Program-made: the position numbers and the translations under genes
NCBI GenBank assembly: GCA_963697695.1
Contig: OY969094.1
Coordinates: 1,550,001-1,614,000 of the forward strand
DNA: 64,000 nucleotides
DNA from: VRUE01 sp963697695
GTDB taxonomy: Bacteria > Actinomycetota > Thermoleophilia > Solirubrobacterales > 70-9
Direction of reading: 5' to 3'
The notes under the pieces: generated by a model
Seen by the model: the letters and a program-made list of their open reading frames with translations, nothing else
What the model was told of the DNA's origin: nothing
Database searches by the model: none
Part shown: positions 1 to 9,202 of the stretch, piece after piece
How positions within the stretch are numbered: the stretch's first letter is position 1
Layout: each line of letters starts with the position of its first letter

Positions 1-373
1 CGAGCTCCGCGTCGCAGTGAACAGCCGCCGCAAGGACGGTCAGACCGGCGAATGGGTCGACAAGCCCAACTACTTCGACGTCACCGTCTGGGGCGCGCAG
101 GGCGAGAACTGCGCCAACTACCTCGCGAAGGGCCGGCCGGTGGCAGTCGAAGGACGGCTCGACTGGCGTGAGTGGGAGGCCAAAGACGGCGGCAAACGGC
201 AGGCGGTCAGCATCGTCGCCAACTCGGTCCAGTTCCTCGGCTCCCGCGACGGCTCGGGTGGCGGAGGCGGCAACGGCGGCTTCGCCCCCAGCAGCGACAC
301 CCCGGCCGACACCTCCGACTTCGCCGGCGCACCCGCGGGTGGCGGTGCTGCTGACGACGACATTCCTTTCTAA
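1..373 (+). CDS. ssb: Single-stranded DNA-binding protein, C-terminal part (5' end outside window)
   Basis: The reading frame is already open at base 2 and runs to TAA at 371-373, so the start lies before the window. The visible part has the OB-fold pieces typical of bacterial SSB (LRVAVNSRRKDG, NYFDVTVWG, LAKGRPVAVEGRLDWREWE), then a Gly/Ala-rich disordered linker and the acidic tail DDDIPF that binds partner proteins such as RecQ, PriA and Pol III chi. SSB coats single-stranded DNA in replication and repair. It lies in the usual rpsF-ssb-rpsR-rplI order, and rpsF is presumably just upstream. A GTG at 17 is internal to the OB fold and is not the real start. Confidence 0.95.
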   Translation, partial: ELRVAVNSRRKDGQTGEWVDKPNYFDVTVWGAQGENCANYLAKGRPVAVEGRLDWREWEAKDGGKRQAVSIVANSVQFLGSRDGSGGGGGNGGFAPSSDTPADTSDFAGAPAGGGAADDDIPF

Positions 374-397
374 GCACCTAGGCATATCCAGCCTCTT

Positions 398-505
398 GCC
401 AGGGCGGGATCGGACCAAGCGGGCCTAGGACGCAGGGAGCGTGGCGTGCTCTGCACGCGAGCGACCGAGGACACCGGTCCGCGCAGAGTCCGATCCCGCC
501 CTGGC
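398..505 (+). ncRNA. Large palindromic, RNA-like element between ssb and rpsR
   Basis: Bases 398-414 and 489-505 are a perfect 17-bp inverted repeat (GCCAGGGCGGGATCGGA and its complement). The 74-base interior holds smaller hairpins, for example GCGTG(444-448)/CACGC(454-458). The element starts 24 bases after the ssb stop and ends 22 bases before the rpsR start. It could be an S6:S18-type autoregulatory mRNA leader, a processing site, or a member of the stop-proximal palindromes described at 31.4, 37.3, 46.2 and 57.5 kb. No U-run follows the outer stem, so a simple intrinsic terminator is unlikely. Confidence 0.6.
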
Positions 506-527
506 ATCTGTAGGATTGCCGGTCCTT

Positions 528-794
528 ATGGCCAGAACCAAAGACGCAGGAGCAGGAGCACCGCGACGCGGTCGGCGCATGCCGGACCGCATGCGACCGC
601 GTAAGTACACGCGGATCAACTCCGAGGCGGTCGACTACAAGGACCTCAACCTGCTGCGGCGGTTCCTCTCGGACAAGGGCAAGACCCGGGGCCGCCGGGT
701 CACCGGCCTCTCCCGCAAGCACCAGCGGCAGCTCTCAGTGGCAGTAAAGCGCGCTCGCGAGATCGCCCTGCTGCCCTATGTCGGAGAGCGCTGA
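528..794 (+). CDS. rpsR: 30S ribosomal protein S18
   Basis: 88-residue S18 with a basic N-terminus and the family core (YKDLNLLRRFLSDKGK, SRKHQRQLSVAVKRAREIALLPY). S18 pairs with S6 on the 30S platform. The ATG at 528 (MARTKDAG) is chosen over an in-frame ATG at 441, because 441 would add residues encoded by the palindromic element. An ATG at 579 (MPDRMRPRKY) is the alternative if the N-terminus is short. The stop TGA (792-794) overlaps the rplI ATG by one base, which indicates translational coupling. Confidence 0.95.
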   Translation: MARTKDAGAGAPRRGRRMPDRMRPRKYTRINSEAVDYKDLNLLRRFLSDKGKTRGRRVTGLSRKHQRQLSVAVKRAREIALLPYVGER

Positions 795-1246
795 TGGCAC
801 AGGCAATCCTGCTCGAGGACGTCGACGAGCTCGGCCATCGCGGCGATCCGGTCGATGTCTCCCCCGGCTACCTTCGCAACTTCCTCATTCCCCGCAAACT
901 CGCCGCACCGGCGACGCCAGGAGCGCTCGAGGAGGCACAGCGGCGCCGTGCAGCGGCTGAGAAAGTCGAAAAAGCCCGGGCTGAGCGCGAAGAGCAGGCA
1001 GCCTCTCTGCTCTCCAAGACGGTGCTGACGATCTACCAGCGGGCCGGCGAGGACGGGAAGCTCTTCGGCTCCGTCGGTGCGAAGGAGATCGTCGAGGCGA
1101 TCAGCGACGCTCGCGACCTCCGGGTCGATCGGCGCAAAGTCCGCCTCGAGCAGCCGATCCGCGAGATCGGCACCCACATGGTCGAGATCGAGCTCGCCGA
1201 TGGCGCTGTCGCCACGGTGAAGACGATCGTCACCGAGGAGAAGTAG
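794..1246 (+). CDS. rplI: 50S ribosomal protein L9
   Basis: 150 residues, the normal L9 length. The N-terminal domain includes DVDELGHRGDPVDVSPGYLR and FLIPRKLA, followed by the long connecting helix (about residues 40-75, rich in Glu/Arg/Ala) and the C-terminal rRNA-binding domain (GKLFGSVGAKEIVEAI). It binds the 50S near the L1 stalk. The start codon overlaps the rpsR stop (TGATG), so S18 and L9 are probably translated together. No separate ribosome-binding site is needed. Confidence 0.97.
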   Translation: MAQAILLEDVDELGHRGDPVDVSPGYLRNFLIPRKLAAPATPGALEEAQRRRAAAEKVEKARAEREEQAASLLSKTVLTIYQRAGEDGKLFGSVGAKEIVEAISDARDLRVDRRKVRLEQPIREIGTHMVEIELADGAVATVKTIVTEEK

Positions 1247-1270
1247 CCCGGCGACGTTAGGCTGCGGGCC

Positions 1271-1969
1271 ATGAGCTCGCGCCGCCTGCCAACCCGCCTC
1301 ACCCGTCGCGCCAAGGCGAGGACGCGTTTCGGCTGGGCGCGCTCGGAGCGGGCGACGGTAGGCCTTGCCGCGGTGGCGCTGGCGGGTGCCGGAACCGTGA
1401 TCGCCGGCCAGTTCGGCCGCATGCTTCAGCGCCGCTCGCACGCACACGACGACGGTGAGAGCCTGGTCGAAGTGGCGCCGGCGGCTGCCCTGGACACCGT
1501 CGGGGTGGCCGTCAGCGGCTACGAGGCGGCGCCACGGAGCGAGACTGTCCTCTTCAACCTGCTCGCCGGCTTCCTCGGCTCATTTGCGTTCGTGCGTCTC
1601 TCTACCTGGGGAATCCGCGACAACTGGGGACCGTTTCGCAATGTCAGGCTCGGCGGTCGCCATATTCACCACTTCGTCCCCGGCATCCTGATCGCCTTCG
1701 GCGCCGGCACCACAGCTCTGCTGACCGAAGATGAGCGGCTCGAGGAAAGGCTCGCCATTCCGATGGGAATCGGAATCGGGCTCACCTTCGACGAGGCGGC
1801 CCTGCTGCTCGACTTGCGCGACGTCTACTGGACCAGGCAAGGCCTGCTCAGCGTCCAGCTCAGCCTTGGAGCGACCGCGATCCTCAGCATCGCGATTCTC
1901 ACACAGCGGATGCTGCGCCGCGGTGAGCGGCGGCGTGAGCAGGCCGGCCTGATCCCAGCTACCCCTTAG
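1271..1969 (+). CDS. Multi-pass membrane protein with GRHIHHFVPG motif, function unknown
   Basis: 232 residues. There is a basic cytoplasmic N-terminus, a hydrophobic segment at about 30-50, a soluble stretch, then about four membrane segments (around 92-112, 128-150, 160-182, 192-212) and a basic tail. Between the second and third segments is the His-rich motif GRHIHHFVPG, and the acidic sequence TFDEAALLLDL lies in a predicted membrane segment, so metal or proton chemistry is possible. I know it only as an uncharacterised actinobacterial integral membrane protein type. It follows rplI by 24 bases and could be co-transcribed. Its 3' end overlaps the convergent secreted-protein gene by 11 bases. 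Confidence 0.75.
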   Translation: MSSRRLPTRLTRRAKARTRFGWARSERATVGLAAVALAGAGTVIAGQFGRMLQRRSHAHDDGESLVEVAPAAALDTVGVAVSGYEAAPRSETVLFNLLAGFLGSFAFVRLSTWGIRDNWGPFRNVRLGGRHIHHFVPGILIAFGAGTTALLTEDERLEERLAIPMGIGIGLTFDEAALLLDLRDVYWTRQGLLSVQLSLGATAILSIAILTQRMLRRGERRREQAGLIPATP

Positions 1970-2741
1970 GCCTGCAGGTGCGCACGACCCCGCCGGTGGC
2001 ACGGGTGCCGTCTCTGAAGACGGCGGTCCCTTTGGCGAGGATCTTGCCGTCGGTGCACTTGAGCAGCAGGTAGTTCTGCTTCTTGCCCCTGTAGTTGAAG
2101 CTGCGTTGAATCGCGAGACTGAAGCCGGTCACCGAGCCGCTGCCGCCGGCGATCACCGGAACCGAGGCGACGGATTTGACCCCGTAGCGGCCGTTGCGGA
2201 TTTTCTTCACCTTGACCGTGGTCACGATCGCCGCCGGGGTCGGCACGGTGATGTAGGCATGGATGAAGACGGTCGTCGTGCCGCCGCTGACCCCGCCGTT
2301 GAAGGCGATCAGCTTGCTGGTCACCGGAATCGGCGCCTGTTCGGCGAAGGCGATCTGAACGTTGGTGGTGCCTTTGCCGACGATCGAGTCGGGGCAGATT
2401 TTTTCTGCGTTCTTGGTGTCCTGCGCCTGCAGTTTGCCGGCGGTACAGGTCGCCAGGCCCTTGGCGTTGATGCTTCCGTTCTTGTCCGTTTCGAGGACGA
2501 ATTCCTTTAGGGCCGGAGGGTGGGCGCCGCTACGGGTTTTGATCTTCCCCGAGATGTTCAGCTTGATCCCCGCTGGTTTGCTTTTCGGCAGTGCTTCGGG
2601 GGTGAAGCCGCCGTTGAAGGTCAGAACGAGGTCCCCTGCTATCACCGTGATCGGTTTCTGCTTCTTGGCAAGGGCAACCCCGCCGACCGTGACAGCGAGT
2701 GCGGCTGCCGCTACGAGTACCAACGTCAAGCGCCTGTGCAT
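1959..2741 (-). CDS. Secreted four-cysteine protein, paralogue 1
   Basis: 260 residues with a Sec-type signal peptide (residues 1-25, ending VGGVALA) and no other membrane segment, so probably exported or wall-associated. Motifs shared with the paralogues at 2.9, 18.2 and 22.5 kb are LVLTFNGGFTPEALPK, HPPALKEFVLETDKNG, CPDSIVGKGT, IAFNGG, AGGSGSVTGF, CTDGKI and FRDGT. Four cysteines are conserved in position, so two disulfides are likely. Function is unknown; a beta-rich fold is my guess. The ATG at 2739-2741 is preceded by GAGGAGG about 10 bases upstream. It lies downstream of paralogue 2 on the same strand but has its own upstream region, because a strong terminator separates them. Confidence 0.8.
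   Translation of the reverse strand: MHRRLTLVLVAAAALAVTVGGVALAKKQKPITVIAGDLVLTFNGGFTPEALPKSKPAGIKLNISGKIKTRSGAHPPALKEFVLETDKNGSINAKGLATCTAGKLQAQDTKNAEKICPDSIVGKGTTNVQIAFAEQAPIPVTSKLIAFNGGVSGGTTTVFIHAYITVPTPAAIVTTVKVKKIRNGRYGVKSVASVPVIAGGSGSVTGFSLAIQRSFNYRGKKQNYLLLKCTDGKILAKGTAVFRDGTRATGGVVRTCRPKG
2293..2459 (-). repeat. 167-bp exact duplicate segment, copy 1 (within paralogue 1)
   Basis: Bases 2293-2459 are identical to 3234-3400. One mismatch follows at 2460, then further identity. The flanking coding regions of the two genes differ much more, so this block was homogenised recently, by gene conversion or very recent partial duplication. Confidence 0.85.
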
Positions 2742-2839
2742 CTGGCTAATCCTCCTCGCCGCGAAAGTGCGGCATTACCGAGCTGACGAAAGTCTCTCCC
2801 TCCGAGGAAGCTACCAGTAATCAAAGCTATCTAGGGCAA

Positions 2840-2870
2840 AAGAAAGGGCGGCCAGTGGCCGCCCTTTCTT
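2840..2870 (-). terminator. Intrinsic terminator after secreted paralogue 2
   Basis: A perfect hairpin of about 14 bp (AAGAAAGGGCGGCCA and its complement, centre at 2855), GC-rich at the tip and A/T at the base. Read on the minus strand it is followed by a U-rich stretch (TTTCTTTT). It begins 30 bases after the stop of the gene at 2900-3676 and should insulate it from paralogue 1. Confidence 0.85.
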
Positions 2871-2899
2871 CCCCTTGTCGTCCTGAGATGAAGTGCTTG

Positions 2900-3676
2900 C
2901 TAGCCCTTCGGGGTGCAGGACCGGACGAAGTCACCTGCGAGGCGGGTGCCGTCCCTGAAGACCGCCACCGCGTGAGCGTTGAGGTGACCGTCGGGGCACT
3001 TGGCGAGCAGGTAGCTCTGCTGCTTGCCTTTGTAGGTGAACTTGCGATTGAACGTGAGGTTGAACGCCGTCACGGAGCCGCTGCCACCGGCAATCACCGG
3101 GACCGAGGCGATGGATTTCGTTCCGTAGCGACCGTTGCGGATTTTGGAGACCTTGACCGTGGTCACGATCGCCGCCGGGGTCGGCACGGTGATGTAGGCG
3201 TGGATGAAGATCGTCGTCACGCCGCCCCTGAAGCCGCCGTTGAAGGCGATCAGCTTGCTGGTCACCGGAATCGGCGCCTGTTCGGCGAAGGCGATCTGAA
3301 CGTTGGTGGTGCCTTTGCCGACGATCGAGTCGGGGCAGATTTTTTCTGCGTTCTTGGTGTCCTGCGCCTGCAGTTTGCCGGCGGTACAGGTCGCCAGGCC
3401 TTTGGCGTTGATGGCACCGTTTTTGTCGGTTTCGACAATCGCTTCCTTCAGTGCCGGTGGATGGCTTCCGTCAGCCGTCGCAATCTTGCCGCTGACGTTG
3501 AGCGTAAGCGGAGCCAACGTATTTTTCGGCAGCTGCTTAGGAGTGAACCCGCCATTGAGCGTCAAAACCAGGTTCCCTGCCTTGACGATCGTCGGTTTCT
3601 CTGCTGACGCTATCCCTGAAACAGCGACGGCAACTGCCGCTCCCAGGGCGAGTGTCGAAATCAAACGCTTGCGCAT
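2900..3676 (-). CDS. Secreted four-cysteine protein, paralogue 2
   Basis: 258 residues from the ATG at 3676 (MRKRLISTLALG), which has AAAGGAGAG about 13 bases upstream. The longer in-frame start at 3724 would put charged residues before the signal peptide and is rejected. The signal peptide is residues 1-24 (SGIASA). The mature part matches paralogue 1 almost throughout (LVLTLNGGFTPKQLPK, HPPALKEAIVETDKNG, CPDSIVGKGT, AGGSGSVTAF, CPDGHL, FRDGT), including four cysteines. Its DNA is identical to paralogue 1 over 167 bp. Function is unknown. Tandem paralogues and export suggest an envelope or extracellular role. Confidence 0.8.
   Translation of the reverse strand: MRKRLISTLALGAAVAVAVSGIASAEKPTIVKAGNLVLTLNGGFTPKQLPKNTLAPLTLNVSGKIATADGSHPPALKEAIVETDKNGAINAKGLATCTAGKLQAQDTKNAEKICPDSIVGKGTTNVQIAFAEQAPIPVTSKLIAFNGGFRGGVTTIFIHAYITVPTPAAIVTTVKVSKIRNGRYGTKSIASVPVIAGGSGSVTAFNLTFNRKFTYKGKQQSYLLAKCPDGHLNAHAVAVFRDGTRLAGDFVRSCTPKG
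3234..3400 (-). repeat. 167-bp exact duplicate segment, copy 2 (within paralogue 2)
   Basis: Partner of 2293-2459 at a constant offset of 941 bases. The block encodes the central region from roughly NAKGLATC to the IAFNGG motif. Confidence 0.85.
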
Positions 3677-3821
3677 GGTCCTTATCTCTCTCCTTTGCGG
3701 CCGGCTCGGCAGAGCCCCGGCCATCGAAAGCCTTGGTCTATCCCTCCACTGGCCAAACTACCAGCATCGCCTTCTCGATAAACCCTGGGATTCACAGAAA
3801 AGAGCGGCTTAACACGCAGTT

Positions 3822-4511
3822 TTAGCTTTCCAGCATGGAAAGCCGCGTGCGCTCGCGCTCCTGCGCCGCTCCCTCCGCCCCGAGGAAGGGCAGGGTGATC
3901 CAGAACATCAGGTCGGGCAGGCGGCTGGGGAGCCGAGATGCCGCGCCGTGAAGGATCTCGCTGTAGAGCAGCTCGTTGATGCCGCCGGCAAGGGAGAGCG
4001 AGGTGATTCCGGGCAGCTCCACCGAGGTCTCGGCCCGGCCGGCATCGAGAAACCCGGTGAACTGGCGCAGAGCCGCGTCCCGGCGCGCCAGCGCCTTCGG
4101 CCCCGCAGCGAGCACCTCGACGATGGCGAAACGCGCCTCGTCGGGATGCTCGGCGAGGTGTTTGAGCAACTCGCCGAGACCGGCCGCCACGCGCTCGGCC
4201 CAAGGGGCGCCGGGCTTCGTTTCAAACCCCCTCGCCGTGTCCCCCAGCAGATTCCCCAGGAGGACGTCGTAGGCGGCCAGGAAGCAGTCCTCCTTGCTGG
4301 CGAAGAGCTCGTAGAACGTCTTTCTCGAGACGCCGGCGACGCCGATCACGTCGACGACGCGGGTCTCGGGATAGCCGCGCTCGGAGACCACCTCGATCAT
4401 CGCCTGCAGGATGCGATTGCGCTGGGATTCCGTCACGGTCTCCCGCGGCAACCCATGTCGTCCTCTGGGTAGGCGCTCGCTCAACTTAGCTGTGCGTCTA
4501 CCGGAAGCCAC
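3822..4511 (-). CDS. TetR/AcrR-family transcriptional regulator
   Basis: 229 residues. The N-terminal helix-turn-helix domain (about residues 25-75) has the family pattern QRNRILQAMIEVVSERGY ... VAGVSRKTFYELFASKEDCF. The C-terminal ligand-binding and dimerisation half is all-helical and not assignable to a ligand. The longest frame uses a GTG at 4509-4511, and a start inside the basic leader is also possible. It lies upstream of the secreted paralogues on the same strand (gap 145 bases) and divergent from the lipoprotein gene, so either could be a target. By family habit it would repress a neighbour and release it on binding a small hydrophobic molecule. Confidence 0.9.
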   Translation of the reverse strand: MASGRRTAKLSERLPRGRHGLPRETVTESQRNRILQAMIEVVSERGYPETRVVDVIGVAGVSRKTFYELFASKEDCFLAAYDVLLGNLLGDTARGFETKPGAPWAERVAAGLGELLKHLAEHPDEARFAIVEVLAAGPKALARRDAALRQFTGFLDAGRAETSVELPGITSLSLAGGINELLYSEILHGAASRLPSRLPDLMFWITLPFLGAEGAAQERERTRLSMLES

Positions 4512-4606
4512 TCCAAGACTGTAGTGCAGAAAATCGCGGATCGCGACCCCTGTACCCGGGCGTTTCGCTGGACGCCCACGGTCCCGTACCCCTACAATCG
4601 CTGGCG

Positions 4607-5377
4607 GTGACCAAGGGGGTCCGCAAGCTGTTCGCAGTGCTCACGCTTGCCCTGCTGCTCGCAGCGGGAATCTCTGCCTGCGGCGGGGATGACGAGGACT
4701 CCACCAGTACCTCGACCACCGCCACAGCGACGACAAACGGCAGCGATTCCAGCGCCGAGGCGCCCGGGGCCGGCACAGGCGAGAAAGCTGAAGGTGGATC
4801 GAACCCGGGCGAAGGAGAGACTGACGAGCAGCAGAGCTCGGGAGGATCCAGCGGATCAGCCGGTGGATCCAGCGGCTTGAGCCAATCCCGCGGCTCGGAC
4901 TCGTCCGGCTCGACGGTGAAAGCAGCGCCGCTGCGGGTCTCGGGTGGCGGCTCGGAACCGTTCCGCGAACCTGGCGGCGACAACAGCATCCAGGACTTCG
5001 GCGAGGAGGGTGACGAAGCGGAACTCGAGGAGGCGGCGACGGTGGTGCACAACTTCCTCATCGCTCGAGCGGGGGAAGACTGGGGGACGGCCTGCTCCCT
5101 TTTCTCGGCGAGCATGATCAAACAGCTCGAACAGCTCGCCTCTCAATCCGAGCAGCTCAAAGACAGAGGATGCGTCGCGATCCTCGGCGCCTTGACGACG
5201 CCGATTCCGGCCTCCGCGAGGAAAGCGATGACCGAGATGGACGCGGCCAGCCTTCGCCGCGACGGCGAACGGGGCTTCCTGCTCTTCCACGGCCCCGCCG
5301 GGGTCGACTACTTCATGCCGATGGTGCAGGAAAGCGGCTGGAAGGTCACCGCCCTCGCCCCCAGCCCCTTCCCCTGA
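4607..5377 (+). CDS. Putative lipoprotein with Ser/Thr/Gly-rich linker
   Basis: 256 residues. The signal peptide ends in a lipobox (AAGISA|C, Cys at about 25) followed by GGDD, so lipid-anchored on the outer face of the membrane. Residues about 30-110 are a low-complexity Ser/Thr/Gly/Glu linker. The C-terminal 140 residues look globular and helical (EAATVVHNFLIARAGEDWGTACSLFS) with two cysteines. This resembles NTF2-like lipoprotein domains, but I cannot confirm that. The start is GTG at 4607. It converges on purA with only a 10-base gap and no visible hairpin between the two stops. Confidence 0.75.
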   Translation: MTKGVRKLFAVLTLALLLAAGISACGGDDEDSTSTSTTATATTNGSDSSAEAPGAGTGEKAEGGSNPGEGETDEQQSSGGSSGSAGGSSGLSQSRGSDSSGSTVKAAPLRVSGGGSEPFREPGGDNSIQDFGEEGDEAELEEAATVVHNFLIARAGEDWGTACSLFSASMIKQLEQLASQSEQLKDRGCVAILGALTTPIPASARKAMTEMDAASLRRDGERGFLLFHGPAGVDYFMPMVQESGWKVTALAPSPFP

Positions 5378-5387
5378 TCCGCGCGCT

Positions 5388-6743
<1,356 letters not shown>

Positions 6744-6765
6744 GACCGGGAGATTGTGCCGGGTT

Positions 6766-7524
6766 CTAGCCGCCGACCGCGCGCGCCTCGACCCGCCGGT
6801 CCGGACCGAATAGAGGGAGCGGATCGCCGCAGATCTCGACCAGCCGCGAGACAGTGCGCGGTCCGATCTGTTCCTCCAGCTCGCCGAGGCCGTTGCCGAC
6901 GTCCGCCTTGGCATTGCTGGTGACCAGCATCGAGCGCTGGTTCTCATATCGCTCGTTGACCAGCGCGTAGAGCTGCTCGACTACCCAGTCGGTGTGGCGC
7001 TCGGAGCCAAGATCGTCGATGTAGAGGAGGTCGACCGAGGTGAGTCGCTTGAAGAAGGCCTCGTAGGCGTCCTCGGAGTCGGTCGCCTGGTAGGTCTGGC
7101 GGATCTGGGTGAGCAGCTTCGGCGTGAAGTAGACAGCGACGGTCTTGCCCGCAGCGAGCGCGAGCTTGGCGGTCAGCATGCCCAGCGTCGTCTTGCCCGT
7201 CCCGGTGTCGCCCATCAGCCAGAGGCCCCGGCCCGCTGCGAGGTTCTCCTCCAGATCGTCGCTGAAAGCGCGAACTGCGTTGACGACGTGGCGGGTCGCC
7301 ATGTCCCGGCTCATGTCGGAGACCGGCGGCCGGTCGAAGGAAACGCCGCGGTAGCGAGAGGGGATGACCGAGGCTATGCCGCGCACCCGCCCGCGCTTGA
7401 GGCGCTGCTCACGGCACTCGCAGGGGCGGGCGACGTCTTCGGGGCCGAGGATCCAGCCGGAGCCGTCGCAGACTCCGAGCGGGCAGGCCTGTTCGCGGAA
7501 CGGCTCGCTGCGCGCGATCGCCAT
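6766..7524 (-). CDS. DnaC/DnaI-like AAA+ ATPase (putative helicase loader)
   Basis: 252 residues. The N-terminal part has cysteines (CPLGVCDGSGW, CECREQR) that could bind zinc. The AAA+ core follows, with Walker A GDTGTGKTTL (about residue 107), Walker B LLYIDDLGSER and sensor-1 LVTSNAK. These are typical of DnaC/DnaI/IstB proteins that load the replicative helicase at forks. The start ATG overlaps the dnaB stop (ATGA), so helicase and loader would be made in step. An IstB-type transposition helper is unlikely, as there is no transposase nearby. A loader role is inferred from family and position. Confidence 0.85.
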   Translation of the reverse strand: MAIARSEPFREQACPLGVCDGSGWILGPEDVARPCECREQRLKRGRVRGIASVIPSRYRGVSFDRPPVSDMSRDMATRHVVNAVRAFSDDLEENLAAGRGLWLMGDTGTGKTTLGMLTAKLALAAGKTVAVYFTPKLLTQIRQTYQATDSEDAYEAFFKRLTSVDLLYIDDLGSERHTDWVVEQLYALVNERYENQRSMLVTSNAKADVGNGLGELEEQIGPRTVSRLVEICGDPLPLFGPDRRVEARAVGG

Positions 7525-8948
7525 CAGAACTCAGGCCCCGCAGCGGCCGCGTCCTCGAAAGGCGGCTCCTCGCCTGCCGGCTGCTCGATCGGCGCCTCCT
7601 GGCCGGAGAAGTCGGCGAACTTGGGGAAGCGGTCGAGGAAGACCAGCTTGCGAGTCCCGATCGGGCCGTTCCTATGCTTGGCGACGATCAGGTCGGCGAG
7701 GCCGTCGGGCTCGTCGTCGGGGTCGCGGTAGTAGTCCTCGCGGAAGAGGAAGGCGACGAGATCGGCGTCCTGCTCGAGCTGTCCGGACTCGCGCAGGTCG
7801 GAGAGCTGTGGCTTCGGCGGGTGGCGCTGCTCGGGCGCGCGCGAGAGCTGCGAGATCGCCACCACCGGCACCTCGAGCTCGCGGGCGAGGATCTTCAGCC
7901 CGCGGCTCATCTGGCCGACCTGCTCGACCCGGTTGGCACGGTGGTCGTCGGAGCGCATCAGCTGCAGGTAGTCGACGATGACCAGGCCGAGGCCGCCCTT
8001 GTCCTGCTCCTGGGCGTGCAGGCGCCGCGCCTTTGCCCGCAGGTCGAGGATGCCGAGGTCGGAGGAGTCGTCGAACCAGAGCGGCGCCTCCTCGAGCTCG
8101 TTGCAGGCGCGCACGACCTTGGGCCAGTCCTTCTGTGCGACCTGGCCCTTGCGCAGCTTGTCGCCCGAGATCCGCGCCCGGCAGGCGATGAAGCGCTGGG
8201 CGAGCTCCACCTCCGACATCTCCATCGAGAAGAAGGCGACCGGCAGGTTGCGCTTGACCGCGACGTTTTCGGCGATGTTGGCGACCAGGGCGCTCTTCCC
8301 CATCGCCGGCCGGGCGGCGATGATGATCAGGTTGCCCGGCTGGAAGCCACCGGTGATCGCGTCGATGTCCTTGAAGCCGGCCGGCGTACCGGTCAGCTCG
8401 GTCTCGCCGGTGGAGAGCTTCTCGAGGCGGTCGACCTCGTCGTGGAGGATCTCGGAGAGCAGCTTGAAGTCGCTCGCCTGCTCTTTGTGGGCGACGTCGA
8501 AGAGCAGCTTCTCGGCCCGCTCGGAGAGCTCGCGCGGTTCGCCGTCGCGCTCGTGCACCCAGCCCTGGATCTGCTGCCCGGCGCCGAGCAGGCGGCGCAG
8601 CAGCGAGTTCTGCTGGACGATCTCGGCGTAGTGCTTGGCGTTGCCGGCGGCGGGCACCTTGGCCGCCAGCTCGGAGACGTAGGGCTTGCCTCCCGCCTCC
8701 TCGATCTGGTTGCGCTGGACCAGGGCCTCGGCGACGCTGAGCTCGTCGACCGGCTTTGCAGCGGCGTAGAGGTCGTGGATGCAGGTGAAGATCGCCGCGT
8801 GCTTCTCGAGGTAGAAGTCGGCGGCGTTCAGCTTCACCTCGTCGATCACCCGCGTCAGCGTCGGCTCGGCGACCAGCATCGCCCCCAGCACCGATTCCTC
8901 CGCCTCGATGTTCTGCGGCGGGACGTGGGCTGTGGGCGTAGAGGCCAT
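7524..8948 (-). CDS. dnaB: Replicative DNA helicase DnaB
   Basis: 474 residues. The N-terminal DnaB domain (PPQNIEAEESVLGAML) is followed by the RecA-like ATPase domain with Walker A IIAARPAMGKSALV, FFSMEMSE, Walker B LVIVDYLQLM, the loop AISQLSRAPEQR and DLRESGQLEQDADLV. It unwinds DNA ahead of the fork as a hexamer. No intein interrupts the ATPase motifs. The ATG at 8946-8948 is preceded by a weak GGAA; a better AAAGGAG lies about 45 bases upstream. It heads a dnaB-loader-purA transcription unit. Confidence 0.97.
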   Translation of the reverse strand: MASTPTAHVPPQNIEAEESVLGAMLVAEPTLTRVIDEVKLNAADFYLEKHAAIFTCIHDLYAAAKPVDELSVAEALVQRNQIEEAGGKPYVSELAAKVPAAGNAKHYAEIVQQNSLLRRLLGAGQQIQGWVHERDGEPRELSERAEKLLFDVAHKEQASDFKLLSEILHDEVDRLEKLSTGETELTGTPAGFKDIDAITGGFQPGNLIIIAARPAMGKSALVANIAENVAVKRNLPVAFFSMEMSEVELAQRFIACRARISGDKLRKGQVAQKDWPKVVRACNELEEAPLWFDDSSDLGILDLRAKARRLHAQEQDKGGLGLVIVDYLQLMRSDDHRANRVEQVGQMSRGLKILARELEVPVVAISQLSRAPEQRHPPKPQLSDLRESGQLEQDADLVAFLFREDYYRDPDDEPDGLADLIVAKHRNGPIGTRKLVFLDRFPKFADFSGQEAPIEQPAGEEPPFEDAAAAGPEF

Positions 8949-9105
8949 GTATCTCAGTTTCCGGCTCAGATCGGCGGCAGAACCAACTCCTTTCCAACCT
9001 AGCCGAGCCGCTGAAACTCGATGGTCTGCAATTTGGCGCTTTGCGAACTAAATGCGCCTCGAGGAGAAGCAGCTTTGGCGAACTCGCCTCTCGCGGTGGG
9101 TGGCG

Positions 9106-9170
9106 CCGAATGGGGGGGACCACCCCCGAGGAAGCTTTAGCTACCGGAGGGGGTGGTGGGTCCCATTCGG
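9106..9170 (-). terminator. Long imperfect hairpin downstream of the mce operon
   Basis: The outer arms CCGAATGGG (9106-9114) and CCCATTCGG (9162-9170) pair. The inner GACCACCCCC / GGGGGTGGT also pairs, with a bulge, leaving a loop of about 12 bases (AAGCTTTAGCTA). It lies 32 bases after the last mce stop and before dnaB, so it probably ends mce transcription. There is no clear U-run. The rest of the dnaB upstream region (8949-9105) shows no gene. Confidence 0.6.
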
Positions 9171-9202
9171 TGACAGGACCCGCCGCGCCAGGCGCATGAG
9201 CC

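Noticed and set aside
441..527. Extended N-terminus for rpsR from ATG 441
   Set aside because: These codons are part of the palindromic element and add residues absent from S18. ATG 528 fits the family start.
6744..6947. Extended start for purA
   Set aside because: The sequence overlaps the preceding gene and the family N-terminus (GAQWGDEGKGK) begins right after ATG 6743.
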